In this document: piece after piece, positions 9,264 through 17,981 of the stretch
How positions within the stretch are numbered: position 1 is the first letter of the stretch
How the letters are laid out: every line of letters starts with the position of its first letter
Assembly (NCBI GenBank): GCA_959603585.1
Contig: CAUGYD010000003.1
Span: 178,072 to 242,071 of the forward strand
DNA length: 64,000 nt
Direction of reading: 5' to 3'
Origin: Scatosoma sp900555925
GTDB lineage: Bacteria > Bacillota > Clostridia > Christensenellales > Borkfalkiaceae
The notes under the pieces: model-generated
Database searches by the model: none
Seen by the model: the letters and a program-made list of their open reading frames with translations, nothing else
Told to the model about the DNA's origin: nothing
Program-made: the position numbers and the translations under genes

Positions 9264-10154
9264 TCATTTCAGGCCCGCGATATTGCTTTGATTGAGAATA
9301 TATTTTTGGAAGATGAGATACATGATAATAATGGGAACAGTAATGAGAATCATGCCCGCGGAGCGAACATAAGTATCCGCATTCCCGCCGAAATTGGGAT
9401 AGAAACTCTGCATTGCGAGCTGTAAAGTATACAGCCAGCCGGAGCCGGAAGTCGTATAGAGAATCATGGGGAAGAGATACTCGTTCCATGTCCCGATAAA
9501 AGTCAAAATGACATAGGTCATAATGATGGGTACCGACATCGGGAAAACGATGACGATGATTTTCTTAAACTCACCGCACCCGTCGATTCCGGCGGCCTCC
9601 AAGACGCTGTCGGGAATATTCGACATGTACTGCTTTACTAAAAATATCCCGAATACGTTGACGATACCCGGCAAAATAATTCCGAGAATACTGTCGTTGA
9701 TCCCGAAAAAAATCGTAAGTTTATAGTTTGCCGCCAATAAAATCTCTCCGGGAATCATCAGAGTCGTCAAAAGGAGCGTGCTCACAAACGCCTTTCCTTT
9801 GAACTGCATCTTTGCAAGGACATACCCGACGAGCACGGCGACAAATAAACTGAGTCCCGTAAAAGACACGGTATGCAGGAGGCTGACGCCGAGCGCCTGA
9901 AAGAGTCTGGCCGACTCGATGACCGTCTTGAAGTTGACGAGGGTAAAATCCGCGAACCAAATGTAAACCTTTCCGATTTCGGGAAGAAATTCCGGAGAAT
10001 GTGTAGCGTCTATCAGCTTTATCCAAAAAGGAAAGGTCTGAAAGAAAGCCACTATCGCGAGAAATACGATACTGATTATTTGAAAACGCCTGTCTTGGCG
10101 GCGCTGTGTTTTTACGCTTTTTGGCGCAGAGAGCACCGACTTTTCGCTATTCAA
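9264..10154 (-). CDS. Carbohydrate ABC transporter permease, MalG type (second importer)
   Basis: Permease of 296 residues with about six hydrophobic helices. The EAA loop reads EAAGIDGCGEFKKIIVIVFP. Its start at 10154 overlaps the last bases of the MalF-type gene by eight bases, implying translational coupling. Part of the operon running from the surface lipoprotein at 16595 down to 4399; no ATPase gene is included. Confidence 0.95.
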   Translation of the reverse strand: MNSEKSVLSAPKSVKTQRRQDRRFQIISIVFLAIVAFFQTFPFWIKLIDATHSPEFLPEIGKVYIWFADFTLVNFKTVIESARLFQALGVSLLHTVSFTGLSLFVAVLVGYVLAKMQFKGKAFVSTLLLTTLMIPGEILLAANYKLTIFFGINDSILGIILPGIVNVFGIFLVKQYMSNIPDSVLEAAGIDGCGEFKKIIVIVFPMSVPIIMTYVILTFIGTWNEYLFPMILYTTSGSGWLYTLQLAMQSFYPNFGGNADTYVRSAGMILITVPIIIMYLIFQKYILNQSNIAGLK

Positions 10155-11088
10155 TCGTAGACTCCTCCTTTCCCGCTATTTTTCTTTGAATGATAGAAAC
10201 GATTAAAATGAAAATGAACAATACAAAGGCATAGGCACACCCCTGCCCCACTCTCGACGGAGCCTTAAAAATCGTATTATAAATGAGCAGCATTACCGAT
10301 TGCGTGCTGCTTGCCGGCCCGCCGTCCGTGACGAGCTGCATAGGGCCGAGAATCTTAAATCCGTCGATAATGGATAAGAGCGTATTGAGCACAATCGCAT
10401 TCTTCATGAGCGGCATAGTCACCCGGAAAAAGATTTTGAACCGGCTGGACGTCTCCAAGCTGGCGGCTTCGGTATACGTCGAAGGAATGGAAACGATAGA
10501 CGCATAATAAATCAATAATTTTTGACAGAAGCCGAAAAAGAAGGGAACGACCATCAGCGCCCAAATGGCGGTATTGGAATTTTCCAACCATTGGACGGGC
10601 GAGCCGCCGAAAAACATGATGATTTGGTTGACGATGCCGGAGGAATCGGAGGCAAACAGCGTCTTGGAAATATCGGCGCCAACGACGGCGGAAACGAGGG
10701 AGGGCCAAAAGAGAAAGGCCAAAAAGAACTTTCCGCCGCGCTTCAAGCTCTTGATGAGAAAGGCGCAGAGAATCCCCATGACGTTATTTCCGATCATCAT
10801 GACGACCGTCCAAAGGAGCGTGACCTTCATTGCATTCCAAAACGCCTTGAATTGAGAGGAGCCCGCCGTAAAGATATTGATGTAATTTTGAAAGTCAATT
10901 TTTGTAGCGAACTCCAAGCCATAGCCGCCGCGCATATTTGTGAAGCTGGTAAAGAACGCCCAGAGCAGTGCGACGACGAAAAAGACCGTCCACCAAAGGA
11001 GCGGAATCCCTATCAGCGAATAAGCGACGATTTCCCGCTTATATTTTTTTGAAAAGGGCTGTTTCTTTTTTCCGGCGACGTTTTTCAT
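10147..11088 (-). CDS. Carbohydrate ABC transporter permease, MalF type (second importer)
   Basis: Permease of 313 residues, with a basic N-terminal stretch and about six hydrophobic helices. The EAA region reads EAASLETSSRFKIFFRVTMP, so the usual DGA after EAA is replaced by ETS. Lies 44 bases after the binding-protein gene and overlaps the MalG-type gene. Forms the channel of the second sugar importer of this locus. Confidence 0.95.
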   Translation of the reverse strand: MKNVAGKKKQPFSKKYKREIVAYSLIGIPLLWWTVFFVVALLWAFFTSFTNMRGGYGLEFATKIDFQNYINIFTAGSSQFKAFWNAMKVTLLWTVVMMIGNNVMGILCAFLIKSLKRGGKFFLAFLFWPSLVSAVVGADISKTLFASDSSGIVNQIIMFFGGSPVQWLENSNTAIWALMVVPFFFGFCQKLLIYYASIVSIPSTYTEAASLETSSRFKIFFRVTMPLMKNAIVLNTLLSIIDGFKILGPMQLVTDGGPASSTQSVMLLIYNTIFKAPSRVGQGCAYAFVLFIFILIVSIIQRKIAGKEESTIE

Positions 11089-11132
11089 TTTTGAGCAAGA
11101 CCTCCCGTCACTAAAATTTATCCGCCTCGGTT

Positions 11133-12467
11133 TTATTCCGAATAAATATCTTCGAGCGCGGAAGTCACCTGATTATGAATCCCGATGCACGCCTGCCGAA
11201 CGCCGTCCTCTCCGTCGTAGGTTCTCTGCACGAGGTTCGTGACGAAGGTTCCCAGCACGGATTCTATATCCGTCCAAGCGGGCGAGCCGGGACGCACGAC
11301 GACATTTTCGAGCTGTTCGACGTATACCTGCCATACATCTCCCGAATAGTAGTCGTCCTCAATGGCGGTTTTTGTCGTAGGAAGAAGGTTTTGCGGCGTG
11401 GAGAAGGCGAGCTGGTATTTGTCGTTGGAAGCGACGAATTTCACGAAGTCCGCCGCCAAAGCGGAATTGCTGTTATTGGTGACGACGAGGCTGTAAAGTC
11501 CCAGCGTCGCGCCCGAATTTCCGCCTTCCGTGAAGGGAATCGCCGTCGTATATCCTACCTCCCAATTATACGCCTTGGAATATTTTTCGTAATCGGACAT
11601 TTTCCAAGGTCCCATTTCGATAAATCCGACCTTTCCCGATTCAAATTTCGCCTCTGCGAAGGTGGGGGTCGAGTACTGTCCCAGCTCGTATAATTTAAGC
11701 GCCGCATCCATGCAGGGCTGCGTATTGATGAGGCTCTCTTTCAAATCCTCCGAAAGGATTCCCGTCCCGCCGCTCCGATTGACATAGGCGAGATAGGTCA
11801 TGGACGCCATGGAAGTGTTCCCCGTCCCTGCGGGAAGCGTAACGGCATAATAGGGATCCCCCGCCGTAGAAGCGTCGTTGAGCGCATTTATCTTTTTTGC
11901 AAGCTCGATAAATTCGTCGTAATTTTTCGGCAGCACGATTTTATCCGTCGTCGTATTCTGCGCCTTGGCGATCAACGTCTTGTTGTAGACGGTAGCGAGA
12001 ATATTGGCGCTCATGGGCAACGCATAGAGACTGTCCTCATAAAAATTCGCGTCCCAAAGCGTAGGGATAAAGGTGTCGGACAAAGACTCGAACCCCGCGC
12101 TGGAAAGATTGGCTATGTATCCGTAATAGGCGAGCATCTGTACGTAAACGTGATCTACGTAAGCAATATCGGGTGCGGAGTTGCCCGCGCAGGCGAGCAT
12201 ATACGCCGAATAGAAATCTGCCGTGGATTGACCGATAATTTCGATTTCCACTTTGGGATTTTCTTCTATATAGTCCGCTTTTGCCTGCTCTATCGCCTTC
12301 ATTTCCACCGTAGAGCCCGGCCACCAAATCGTAATTTTACCCTCTTTGCTGGTCAGCTCTCCGATGCTGTTATCGCTCGTTCTTCCGCCCAGCGTACAGG
12401 CCGCGCCGGAAACCGCCGTCGCAGCAATCAACGTCACGGCGCAAATCGCGGAGATAATTTTTTTCAT
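11133..12467 (-). CDS. Extracellular sugar-binding lipoprotein (second importer)
   Basis: Family 1 type solute-binding protein of 444 residues. Signal peptide with lipobox GAAC (Cys24). Mature sequence starts with ITIWWPGSTVEMKAIEQA, as in oligosaccharide-binding proteins. The ATG follows AAGGAGG. It sits between the Ig-like surface lipoprotein and the two permeases in one operon, so it probably collects the sugars released by the GxGYxYP proteins. Confidence 0.94.
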   Translation of the reverse strand: MKKIISAICAVTLIAATAVSGAACTLGGRTSDNSIGELTSKEGKITIWWPGSTVEMKAIEQAKADYIEENPKVEIEIIGQSTADFYSAYMLACAGNSAPDIAYVDHVYVQMLAYYGYIANLSSAGFESLSDTFIPTLWDANFYEDSLYALPMSANILATVYNKTLIAKAQNTTTDKIVLPKNYDEFIELAKKINALNDASTAGDPYYAVTLPAGTGNTSMASMTYLAYVNRSGGTGILSEDLKESLINTQPCMDAALKLYELGQYSTPTFAEAKFESGKVGFIEMGPWKMSDYEKYSKAYNWEVGYTTAIPFTEGGNSGATLGLYSLVVTNNSNSALAADFVKFVASNDKYQLAFSTPQNLLPTTKTAIEDDYYSGDVWQVYVEQLENVVVRPGSPAWTDIESVLGTFVTNLVQRTYDGEDGVRQACIGIHNQVTSALEDIYSE

Positions 12468-12520
12468 GTCTGTTCCTCCTTTTTGAACGGAGCGGAAACC
12501 CCTTCCGCCCTCTCTTTTCT

Positions 12521-12546
12521 CCCCGTCCGCGTTTCCGCGGACGGGG
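12521..12546 (-). other. Intercistronic GC-rich hairpin
   Basis: CCCCGTCCGCG and its exact complement around a 4-base loop, between the surface lipoprotein and binding-protein genes. No U-rich tail. Similar in placement to the hairpin at 6072-6095; both could set segmental mRNA stability within the long operon. Confidence 0.5.
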
Positions 12547-12563
12547 CCTCTTTTCCTTATAAC

Positions 12564-15500
12564 TCAGCTTAAAGCTATGCTCGTAATGACGCAGTGCGAA
12601 CCTTGATCCACGCCGATACGGATTTCTATTTTCTTTCCCGCATAAGCCGAAAGGTCGTAGGTATATGCTTGCGGAGTTTCGTATTTCTTGTCGGTCGTAT
12701 CCAGCTCTACGGTATCCTCTGTCGCGCCGGCCGCCCGAATCCGAACCGCCTGACCGTCCACCATGACGGCGACATACATTTTCGGATTGGTTTCATTTTC
12801 GCGGACGAATACCCGCGCGTTAACCGTCAGCGTTTTGAGTCCCGTCAAATCCACCGTCTTGGAAAGGTAACCCGTGTTACGAATATCCGCGCCCTCTCCG
12901 ACGCCGGAATCCCAGTCGCCCGTTATCTTCCAGCCCGTATATTCGTCGAGAATAGCGGCCTTATTTGCCCAAGAAGTTACTTTTGCGACGGTAATTTTCA
13001 CTTCGCAATACACTTCGGGGGAAGACTTTAAGGAAATACGCACGGTATAATCACCGAGGGGCGCATTTTCCGCCGCCGTGAACTTTCCGTCCGCGAGCGT
13101 ATAGGAAGCGTCTGTTGCGGTTTCGGGCTTTGCCGTCACGGAGAACTGCGTTTCCTGCTCCGCGGGAATCGTATAATAGTCAAAAGTATAGCTTCCGCCC
13201 GCCTCAATCGTCGCGGCGGTCTCGTTTGCCGTCACTGCCGTTTCCACGGCGGAGACGGTCACGGTCACTTCAAAGGTCACATATTTATCGCTGCTTCCGT
13301 AAGCCAACGCTTTGACGAGCAATTTTGCCGTTCCGTTCTTGACGGGAGTAATCGCGCCGTTTGCGACGGTGAAAATCGTCTCGTCGGAGGAAGAGAGCTG
13401 AATTTCGCCCGTTTCTCCGTTGTTCAAAGCGGGGAATACGCCCCAAGGATACAGTGCGGCCGCCGTCGTATTGCTGTAAAATGTCGTTGTCGTCAGTTGC
13501 AGAGACACCTTTTCGCTCAAAGAACCCGTATAGGTGAGCGTGAGCGGCGCATATACGCCCTCGGCAGTATACGACCCTTTTCCGTCTCCGCCCTTTCCCG
13601 AAGCGCTCACCGTCCAGCCGTCGGCCGCAAGGGAGGCATTCGCATACATTCTATACGTATTATAGTCGGCTTCCACTTCGCCGTCAGGCGCGGGGATTGC
13701 TCCTTCGGGCATTTCCGCCGAAAGGGTGATTCCGCTGAGATACAGGTATCCGCCCGCCGCGGAATCGGAATCCTTCGGGAAGTTGCCGTTATTCTGTAAG
13801 CCGCCTACCATTTCAAACAACACGAGGATATTTCTTCCCGCATAGGCGCTCACGTCGAGGGAGAGCGTATACCATTCCTCTTTTTGCTTCCAGCGGCTGG
13901 CGATCGTCGTCCAATCGAGGAGCATATCCACAGTCCAGTTCTCTCCTTCGAGATAGGCGACGCGCACGCGGATATTGCTGCTTTCGAGGTATCTGTCGTC
14001 GCTGTGCCCGTGTACCTTGAAGCTAAAATACTTCATATCCTTCCCGACGGAAATGAGGTTATAGCCGATATTGACGGGATTTTGACTATTCGCCTGAACG
14101 ACATGGCTTTCAAACTGTATCGCATCGCCGTCGGTATTCCATTTCGCGTTTGAATGTCTCTTATCTACGGTATTGAAAACAAATTTCTTCAAGCCCGCCG
14201 CGTTCGTCCAGCTTGCGCTGTCATCTGCGCTCAACATGGCTGCGGAAGTTTTGGTGACGTTCGTCCCCGCAATCAACGATTCGTCCGCATTGTACGCGCT
14301 CACCGTGACCGTGAAGGAAATCGCAAGGTCGGGATTGTCGTCCGGCGTAATCGTGACCGTCGTCGTTCCCGCTCCGATAAACGAAAATTCTCCGTTTTCA
14401 AAAGCGACTACTCCATCGGTACCCATCGCTACTTTATAGGTCGTCACGGACGCATTTTCATTTGCCGTAAACCTGAACCCAAGCGCTTTATCCGTATAAA
14501 TCTCGTCCTCGTCGAACGTGGCGGCAATCGCCGCACCCGACAGCGTATCCGTACCGTAATGGATTTCCCGTTCTCCGAGGTAAAGCCCGCCGTCAAATTT
14601 CGTCAATGCAGTATATTGTGTCACCGTGAGCGTAAATTCCGCGGTCGCTTTCGGATTATCCGTAGATGCCACTACGATTTTATATTCCCCGACGGGCGCA
14701 TCTGTGGCGATAGAAATAACGCCCGCGCTCGAAATAGCAATTCCGTCCTTACCTCCTTCGGGCGCATCTGCAAGCGTATACGTCAAAGTCTTATAGGACG
14801 CATCGGAAGGAGTCACAGTCGCGTTTATGGTATAGGTGCCGCCTTGCCCCACAGAGGCCTTGTCACTCGCAAGAGAAACGCTCTCCACGGCCTTATAGCT
14901 GTTTATCCAAAGCCCCTTGAAATGCAGCTCGCAGTTGTTGTCCGTCTGCGCCAAAGAGGTCTCGATGACGATTGCGACGTCGGAATCCTTAAAGTCGTCG
15001 GGAATTTGGTACTCCGCATACGGCTTGCCGTCGTCCAGAGGTTTGCTCTTCAATACCCAGCCGTCGGTAACGCACTTTGCAGTGCCGTCCGCCTTCACCA
15101 GCGTGATACGATAACTGCCGAACGTCTTGTCATTGTTGCCGATTGCTACCGTCATCGTCGTAGCCGTCGCGGGAATATGCGCCTTCGTCCAGGTCAAAGC
15201 CGTCACTTCCCCCGCGGAAAGTCCCGTCGAAGAATCGATTCGGGTTTCCAGACACACCCCGTAAATGCGATCTGCGGTGCCGAGATAGAAAATCTTCTGA
15301 TTGCCGTCGTCACCGTCGGGATTGGCCGTAGTTTTGTTCATTACGAGTCTCCAATCTCCGAGAAGCCCCTTCGTATAATCCAAATCGTCGGGATTCGAGT
15401 CGAAATTCCAATTCACCTCGGTATCCGCAGTCATGGAATCGAATTCGCTCTTCAAAACGCCGTTATACAGCGTATCCACGACCTCTACTTTGATTTTTAT

Positions 15501-16595
15501 TTCCGCCTCTCCGGAAGTATTGGACACTGTGAGCACGGCCGTTCCCGCCGCGTTCGCCGTCCAATTTCCGTCCGGACTCAAAGTGAAAATTCCCTCTTTA
15601 TCCGCCTGTATCGTCCACGTGGTATCCGTCGCTTCCGCAGGAACGGGTGTAAACGTCATCTTGTAAAGGGACGCATAGTAGGTCAGATTGAGCGGAGCCT
15701 GCGCGCCGCCCATGACGCTCCCGTTTAAGAGCGCCTCTCCGCGCCCCGCCATGCCGTCCGTCATATTCCAAGAGGTACCCTTTGCCGTCTTGAAATAATA
15801 GTCATAGCCCTCCTCCTCGCTTTCGGGCAGATTCGCGGTAATTCCCGTAAGTTCAGTATATTCCTCTACCGTCACGCGGAAATAGACGGTTAAATCGCCC
15901 GTGTTCGCCTTGCCGCGGAGCGCATATTCCCCCGCCGTAGAAGAAGAGAGCGTCAGCGTATTGCCGCTCTGCTCGGCGGTGAGGTCGAGCCCGCTGTTTT
16001 CTGTAAATGTACCTTCCGACAAAGTCCCCACCGTCCAGGTGAAGGCTTTATCTGCATCCGACGGTCTCACGACCAAACTATGTACCGATTGCTTTCCGGC
16101 GGAAAATTTCACCGAATAGGGGTCGTCCGCTTCTCCCGCGCCGCTGTCGTCCGCGAGATTGCTCACGCTCAGCCCCGTGGGCGCCACCGTTTCTTCGCCC
16201 TTCGCGGTCACGGTCACCCGAATGTTCACGTCCTCCGCCTTTTCCGACGACTCCGAAATCGTCACCGAAGTGCTGCCCGCCGACAGCGCTTCGAGCGTCA
16301 ACGTCGTCTCCGTGACCGAGGCGGAAACGACCTTCGTATCCGTTACGGCTACCGTAAAGGCATAATCGGTCAACGTTCCCACGACGAGCGTATACGTCCC
16401 CTTCGCCTCCTCTTCCAGCGTCAGGGAATAAATTCCCTCCTCGTCCGCCGTCTGTCCCGCGATGAGAATCTTCGCCTTTGTTTCCTCAGCACCGCCGCTG
16501 CTGTCGCTGTCGGAAACCTTCTGCGAACATGCGGCAAATCCCATCGCCGCACACAAAACAAATACAAAACCGAAAACCGTTCCTATTCGTTTCAT
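12564..16595 (-). CDS. Giant surface lipoprotein with repeated Ig-like and carbohydrate-binding-like domains
   Basis: Surface protein of 1343 residues, first gene of the operon with the second ABC importer and two GxGYxYP enzymes. Signal peptide with lipobox FAAC (Cys23) and a Ser/Asp linker. The rest is a string of beta-sandwich modules. Several look like bacterial Ig-like (BIG2) domains, for example ASVTETTLTLEALSAGSTS and VFENGEFSFIGAGTTTVTI. Larger modules at roughly 390-570, 790-960 and 1220-1343 resemble carbohydrate-binding modules; the last contains YDLSAYAGKKIEIRIGVDQG. No catalytic domain is recognisable. Likely a glycan-capture protein; ligand unknown. GGAGG lies 13 bases before the ATG. 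A 524-codon open frame on the opposite strand is treated as a shadow. Confidence 0.85.
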   Translation of the reverse strand: MKRIGTVFGFVFVLCAAMGFAACSQKVSDSDSSGGAEETKAKILIAGQTADEEGIYSLTLEEEAKGTYTLVVGTLTDYAFTVAVTDTKVVSASVTETTLTLEALSAGSTSVTISESSEKAEDVNIRVTVTAKGEETVAPTGLSVSNLADDSGAGEADDPYSVKFSAGKQSVHSLVVRPSDADKAFTWTVGTLSEGTFTENSGLDLTAEQSGNTLTLSSSTAGEYALRGKANTGDLTVYFRVTVEEYTELTGITANLPESEEEGYDYYFKTAKGTSWNMTDGMAGRGEALLNGSVMGGAQAPLNLTYYASLYKMTFTPVPAEATDTTWTIQADKEGIFTLSPDGNWTANAAGTAVLTVSNTSGEAEIKIKVEVVDTLYNGVLKSEFDSMTADTEVNWNFDSNPDDLDYTKGLLGDWRLVMNKTTANPDGDDGNQKIFYLGTADRIYGVCLETRIDSSTGLSAGEVTALTWTKAHIPATATTMTVAIGNNDKTFGSYRITLVKADGTAKCVTDGWVLKSKPLDDGKPYAEYQIPDDFKDSDVAIVIETSLAQTDNNCELHFKGLWINSYKAVESVSLASDKASVGQGGTYTINATVTPSDASYKTLTYTLADAPEGGKDGIAISSAGVISIATDAPVGEYKIVVASTDNPKATAEFTLTVTQYTALTKFDGGLYLGEREIHYGTDTLSGAAIAATFDEDEIYTDKALGFRFTANENASVTTYKVAMGTDGVVAFENGEFSFIGAGTTTVTITPDDNPDLAISFTVTVSAYNADESLIAGTNVTKTSAAMLSADDSASWTNAAGLKKFVFNTVDKRHSNAKWNTDGDAIQFESHVVQANSQNPVNIGYNLISVGKDMKYFSFKVHGHSDDRYLESSNIRVRVAYLEGENWTVDMLLDWTTIASRWKQKEEWYTLSLDVSAYAGRNILVLFEMVGGLQNNGNFPKDSDSAAGGYLYLSGITLSAEMPEGAIPAPDGEVEADYNTYRMYANASLAADGWTVSASGKGGDGKGSYTAEGVYAPLTLTYTGSLSEKVSLQLTTTTFYSNTTAAALYPWGVFPALNNGETGEIQLSSSDETIFTVANGAITPVKNGTAKLLVKALAYGSSDKYVTFEVTVTVSAVETAVTANETAATIEAGGSYTFDYYTIPAEQETQFSVTAKPETATDASYTLADGKFTAAENAPLGDYTVRISLKSSPEVYCEVKITVAKVTSWANKAAILDEYTGWKITGDWDSGVGEGADIRNTGYLSKTVDLTGLKTLTVNARVFVRENETNPKMYVAVMVDGQAVRIRAAGATEDTVELDTTDKKYETPQAYTYDLSAYAGKKIEIRIGVDQGSHCVITSIALS

Positions 16596-16698
16596 AATGC
16601 TACAAATTCCTCCCTTTTGCGCGTCTTGCGCATTTTTTTTGCTTCGGACGGATATTTTCTTTCATACCAAAAATATCTCTCCGTTACAATCTTGTTAG

Positions 16699-16709
16699 AA
16701 AACCGTTTT
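16699..16709 (-). promoter_or_regulatory. AAAACCGTTTT operator-like site (gene-proximal)
   Basis: 11-base inverted repeat AAAAC-N-GTTTT about 100 bases before the surface-lipoprotein start. The same motif lies at 16928-16938 and 21608-21618. Probable binding site of the LacI encoded at 17022-17981; inferred from distribution only. Confidence 0.6.
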
Positions 16710-16820
16710 TTTGACGAGGAAAAATAAAACGGAGCGCCCGACTTGCGTCTTTGCTGTAACTCACGACACAACGATTCTGTTCTTTCTTGCCAAAAGATTC
16801 CGAACGACACTCCATCTTGC

Positions 16821-16907
16821 GCGGCGGTCCCGTACCGCCGCTCATCTTTCCCCGATAAGTTTTTTACGTAATACAGCGTATTACGTAAATGGGGACGTCC
16901 CCATTTA
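16821..16907. repeat. Three consecutive palindromes in the operon leader
   Basis: 16821-16841: GCGGCGGT with its complement around CCCGT. 16864-16890: 12-base arms TTTACGTAATAC around AGC. 16888-16907: perfect 20-base palindrome whose core is TGGGGACGTCCCCA, sharing AAA with its neighbour. GGGGAC-type palindromes of this kind resemble repetitive extragenic elements known from other genomes; only one copy is seen in this window. Confidence 0.7.
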
Positions 16908-16927
16908 TTTTTTCTAAAAAAACATAG

Positions 16928-16938
16928 AAAACTGTTTT
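16928..16938 (-). promoter_or_regulatory. AAAACTGTTTT operator-like site (at promoter)
   Basis: Inverted repeat AAAAC-T-GTTTT, extended by AG and CT-rich flanks, directly downstream of the TACAAT -10 box. A repressor here would block transcription start of the operon at 4399-16595. Confidence 0.65.
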
Positions 16939-17021
16939 TCTGTCCTTATTGTAACACGGATTTTGTTCCTTGTCAATAGGTTTTAGAAAAATTTTCTTGA
17001 ATTTTCAAAAAAGTTAAAAAA

Positions 17022-17981
17022 TCAGACGGTATAATAATCGGTACAAATTTTTTTGACGCTTGTATCGCCCTCGATTTCGTCGAGGAGAGTATTCACGGCA
17101 ATTTCTCCCAATTTGACATAATCCTGACGGGCATATTCCCAAGAGACATCCGCGCCGGCGTCGTCCTCACCGAGGGAATAAATTTTAATATCGGAAAGAG
17201 GGTCAAGCCCTGCGGAGCGCGCCGCACGAGCGACGCCCCGAGCTACGGTCCCGTCGGAGACTACGAAGGCCGTTTTCCGCTCCATAAAGGGGGCAGCGCA
17301 GCGGCAGCCTTCCTCCTCCGTACAGGCGGAGGTATAGACGATTTGGAAATTCGTCTCTCCGAAGGCGGAGAGGGCTTCGGAAAAGCCCGCGGCGCGGTCT
17401 ATGGAAATAGTTTTATCCTTTTCGCTGTTGATGAGGCAAAGTCTGTGCCAACCCTGTTTGTAGAGTCGCTTCACGACGTCGGAGACCATTTTGACGTTAT
17501 CGATGTCCACATAGCTGATTCCGACGGCCGCGGCGGGGCGGCCGATAATGACGCAGGGGATACGTTGTTTTTCGAGCTGAGAAATGCGGGCGTCATCTAC
17601 GAGCGGCGTCATGACAACGGCGCCGTCGATGGGCGCTTTATCCCGTTTGAGCATTGTCAAAACCGAGCTTTTATCGAGACCGCTGTATACGAGGAGATGT
17701 TTTCCCTTTTTCGCAGCGGTACGCAGGCAGGAAACGATGAGGTCGGTATAGAAGCCCCGGTATTTGACATCGCTGTCCTCTTCGAGCACCAGCGCGACGA
17801 TATTCGTGCGGCCGCGGGAGAGGGTAGAAGCATAAAAATTCGGCTGAAAATCCAACTCTTTACAAGCGTCCATGATTTTCTTTTTGAGGTCGGGACTGAC
17901 GTATTTTTTATCCGTCAGCGCATTGGAAACGGTGGATTTTGCCACTCCGCATTTTTTTGCAACATCGTTAATAGTAATCAT
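17022..17981 (-). CDS. LacI-family transcriptional regulator (GH92/GxGYxYP operon)
   Basis: Repressor of 319 residues. HTH at the N-terminus (TINDVAKKCGVAKSTVSNAL), hinge at about 45-60 (FQPNFYASTLSRGR), then a sugar-binding core (IVALVLEEDSDVKYRGFYTD; FVVSDGTVARGVARAA). The ATG at 17981 overlaps the stop of the upstream GxGYxYP gene by four bases and follows GAGG. It is the last gene of the GH92 operon. It is a good candidate for the protein reading the AAAACNGTTTT sites at 16699, 16928 and 21608, because its operon and the neighbouring one carry them. Confidence 0.93.
   Translation of the reverse strand: MITINDVAKKCGVAKSTVSNALTDKKYVSPDLKKKIMDACKELDFQPNFYASTLSRGRTNIVALVLEEDSDVKYRGFYTDLIVSCLRTAAKKGKHLLVYSGLDKSSVLTMLKRDKAPIDGAVVMTPLVDDARISQLEKQRIPCVIIGRPAAAVGISYVDIDNVKMVSDVVKRLYKQGWHRLCLINSEKDKTISIDRAAGFSEALSAFGETNFQIVYTSACTEEEGCRCAAPFMERKTAFVVSDGTVARGVARAARSAGLDPLSDIKIYSLGEDDAGADVSWEYARQDYVKLGEIAVNTLLDEIEGDTSVKKICTDYYTV

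Larger units (their letters stand above)
16596..17021 (-). promoter_or_regulatory. Long leader region of the surface-lipoprotein operon: promoters, operators, hairpins
   Basis: Non-coding stretch of 426 bases. A near-consensus minus-strand promoter lies at TTGACA (16976-16971), 17-base spacer, TACAAT (16953-16948). An AAAACTGTTTT site (16938-16928) sits about at the transcription start. A second AAAACCGTTTT site (16709-16699) lies closer to the gene, followed by a weaker possible promoter TTGTAA-N17-TATGAA. Between the two lie three inverted repeats (16888-16907, 16864-16890, 16821-16841). The leader from the distal promoter would be about 340 bases. Confidence 0.75.

Noticed and set aside
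9160..9489. Upstream extension of the large GxGYxYP gene
   Set aside because: It would overlap the permease gene by 226 bases; the signal peptide and RBS set the start at 9159.
14154..15728. 524-codon open frame on the plus strand opposite the surface lipoprotein
   Set aside because: Composition is Arg-rich with no domain and no ribosome binding site; it mirrors the codon bias of the true gene on the other strand. The same applies to long antisense frames at 837-1370, 26328-27644, 58523-59884 and 61211-62989.
16888..16907. Insertion-sequence end
   Set aside because: A perfect palindrome, but there is no transposase gene or second end in the window.
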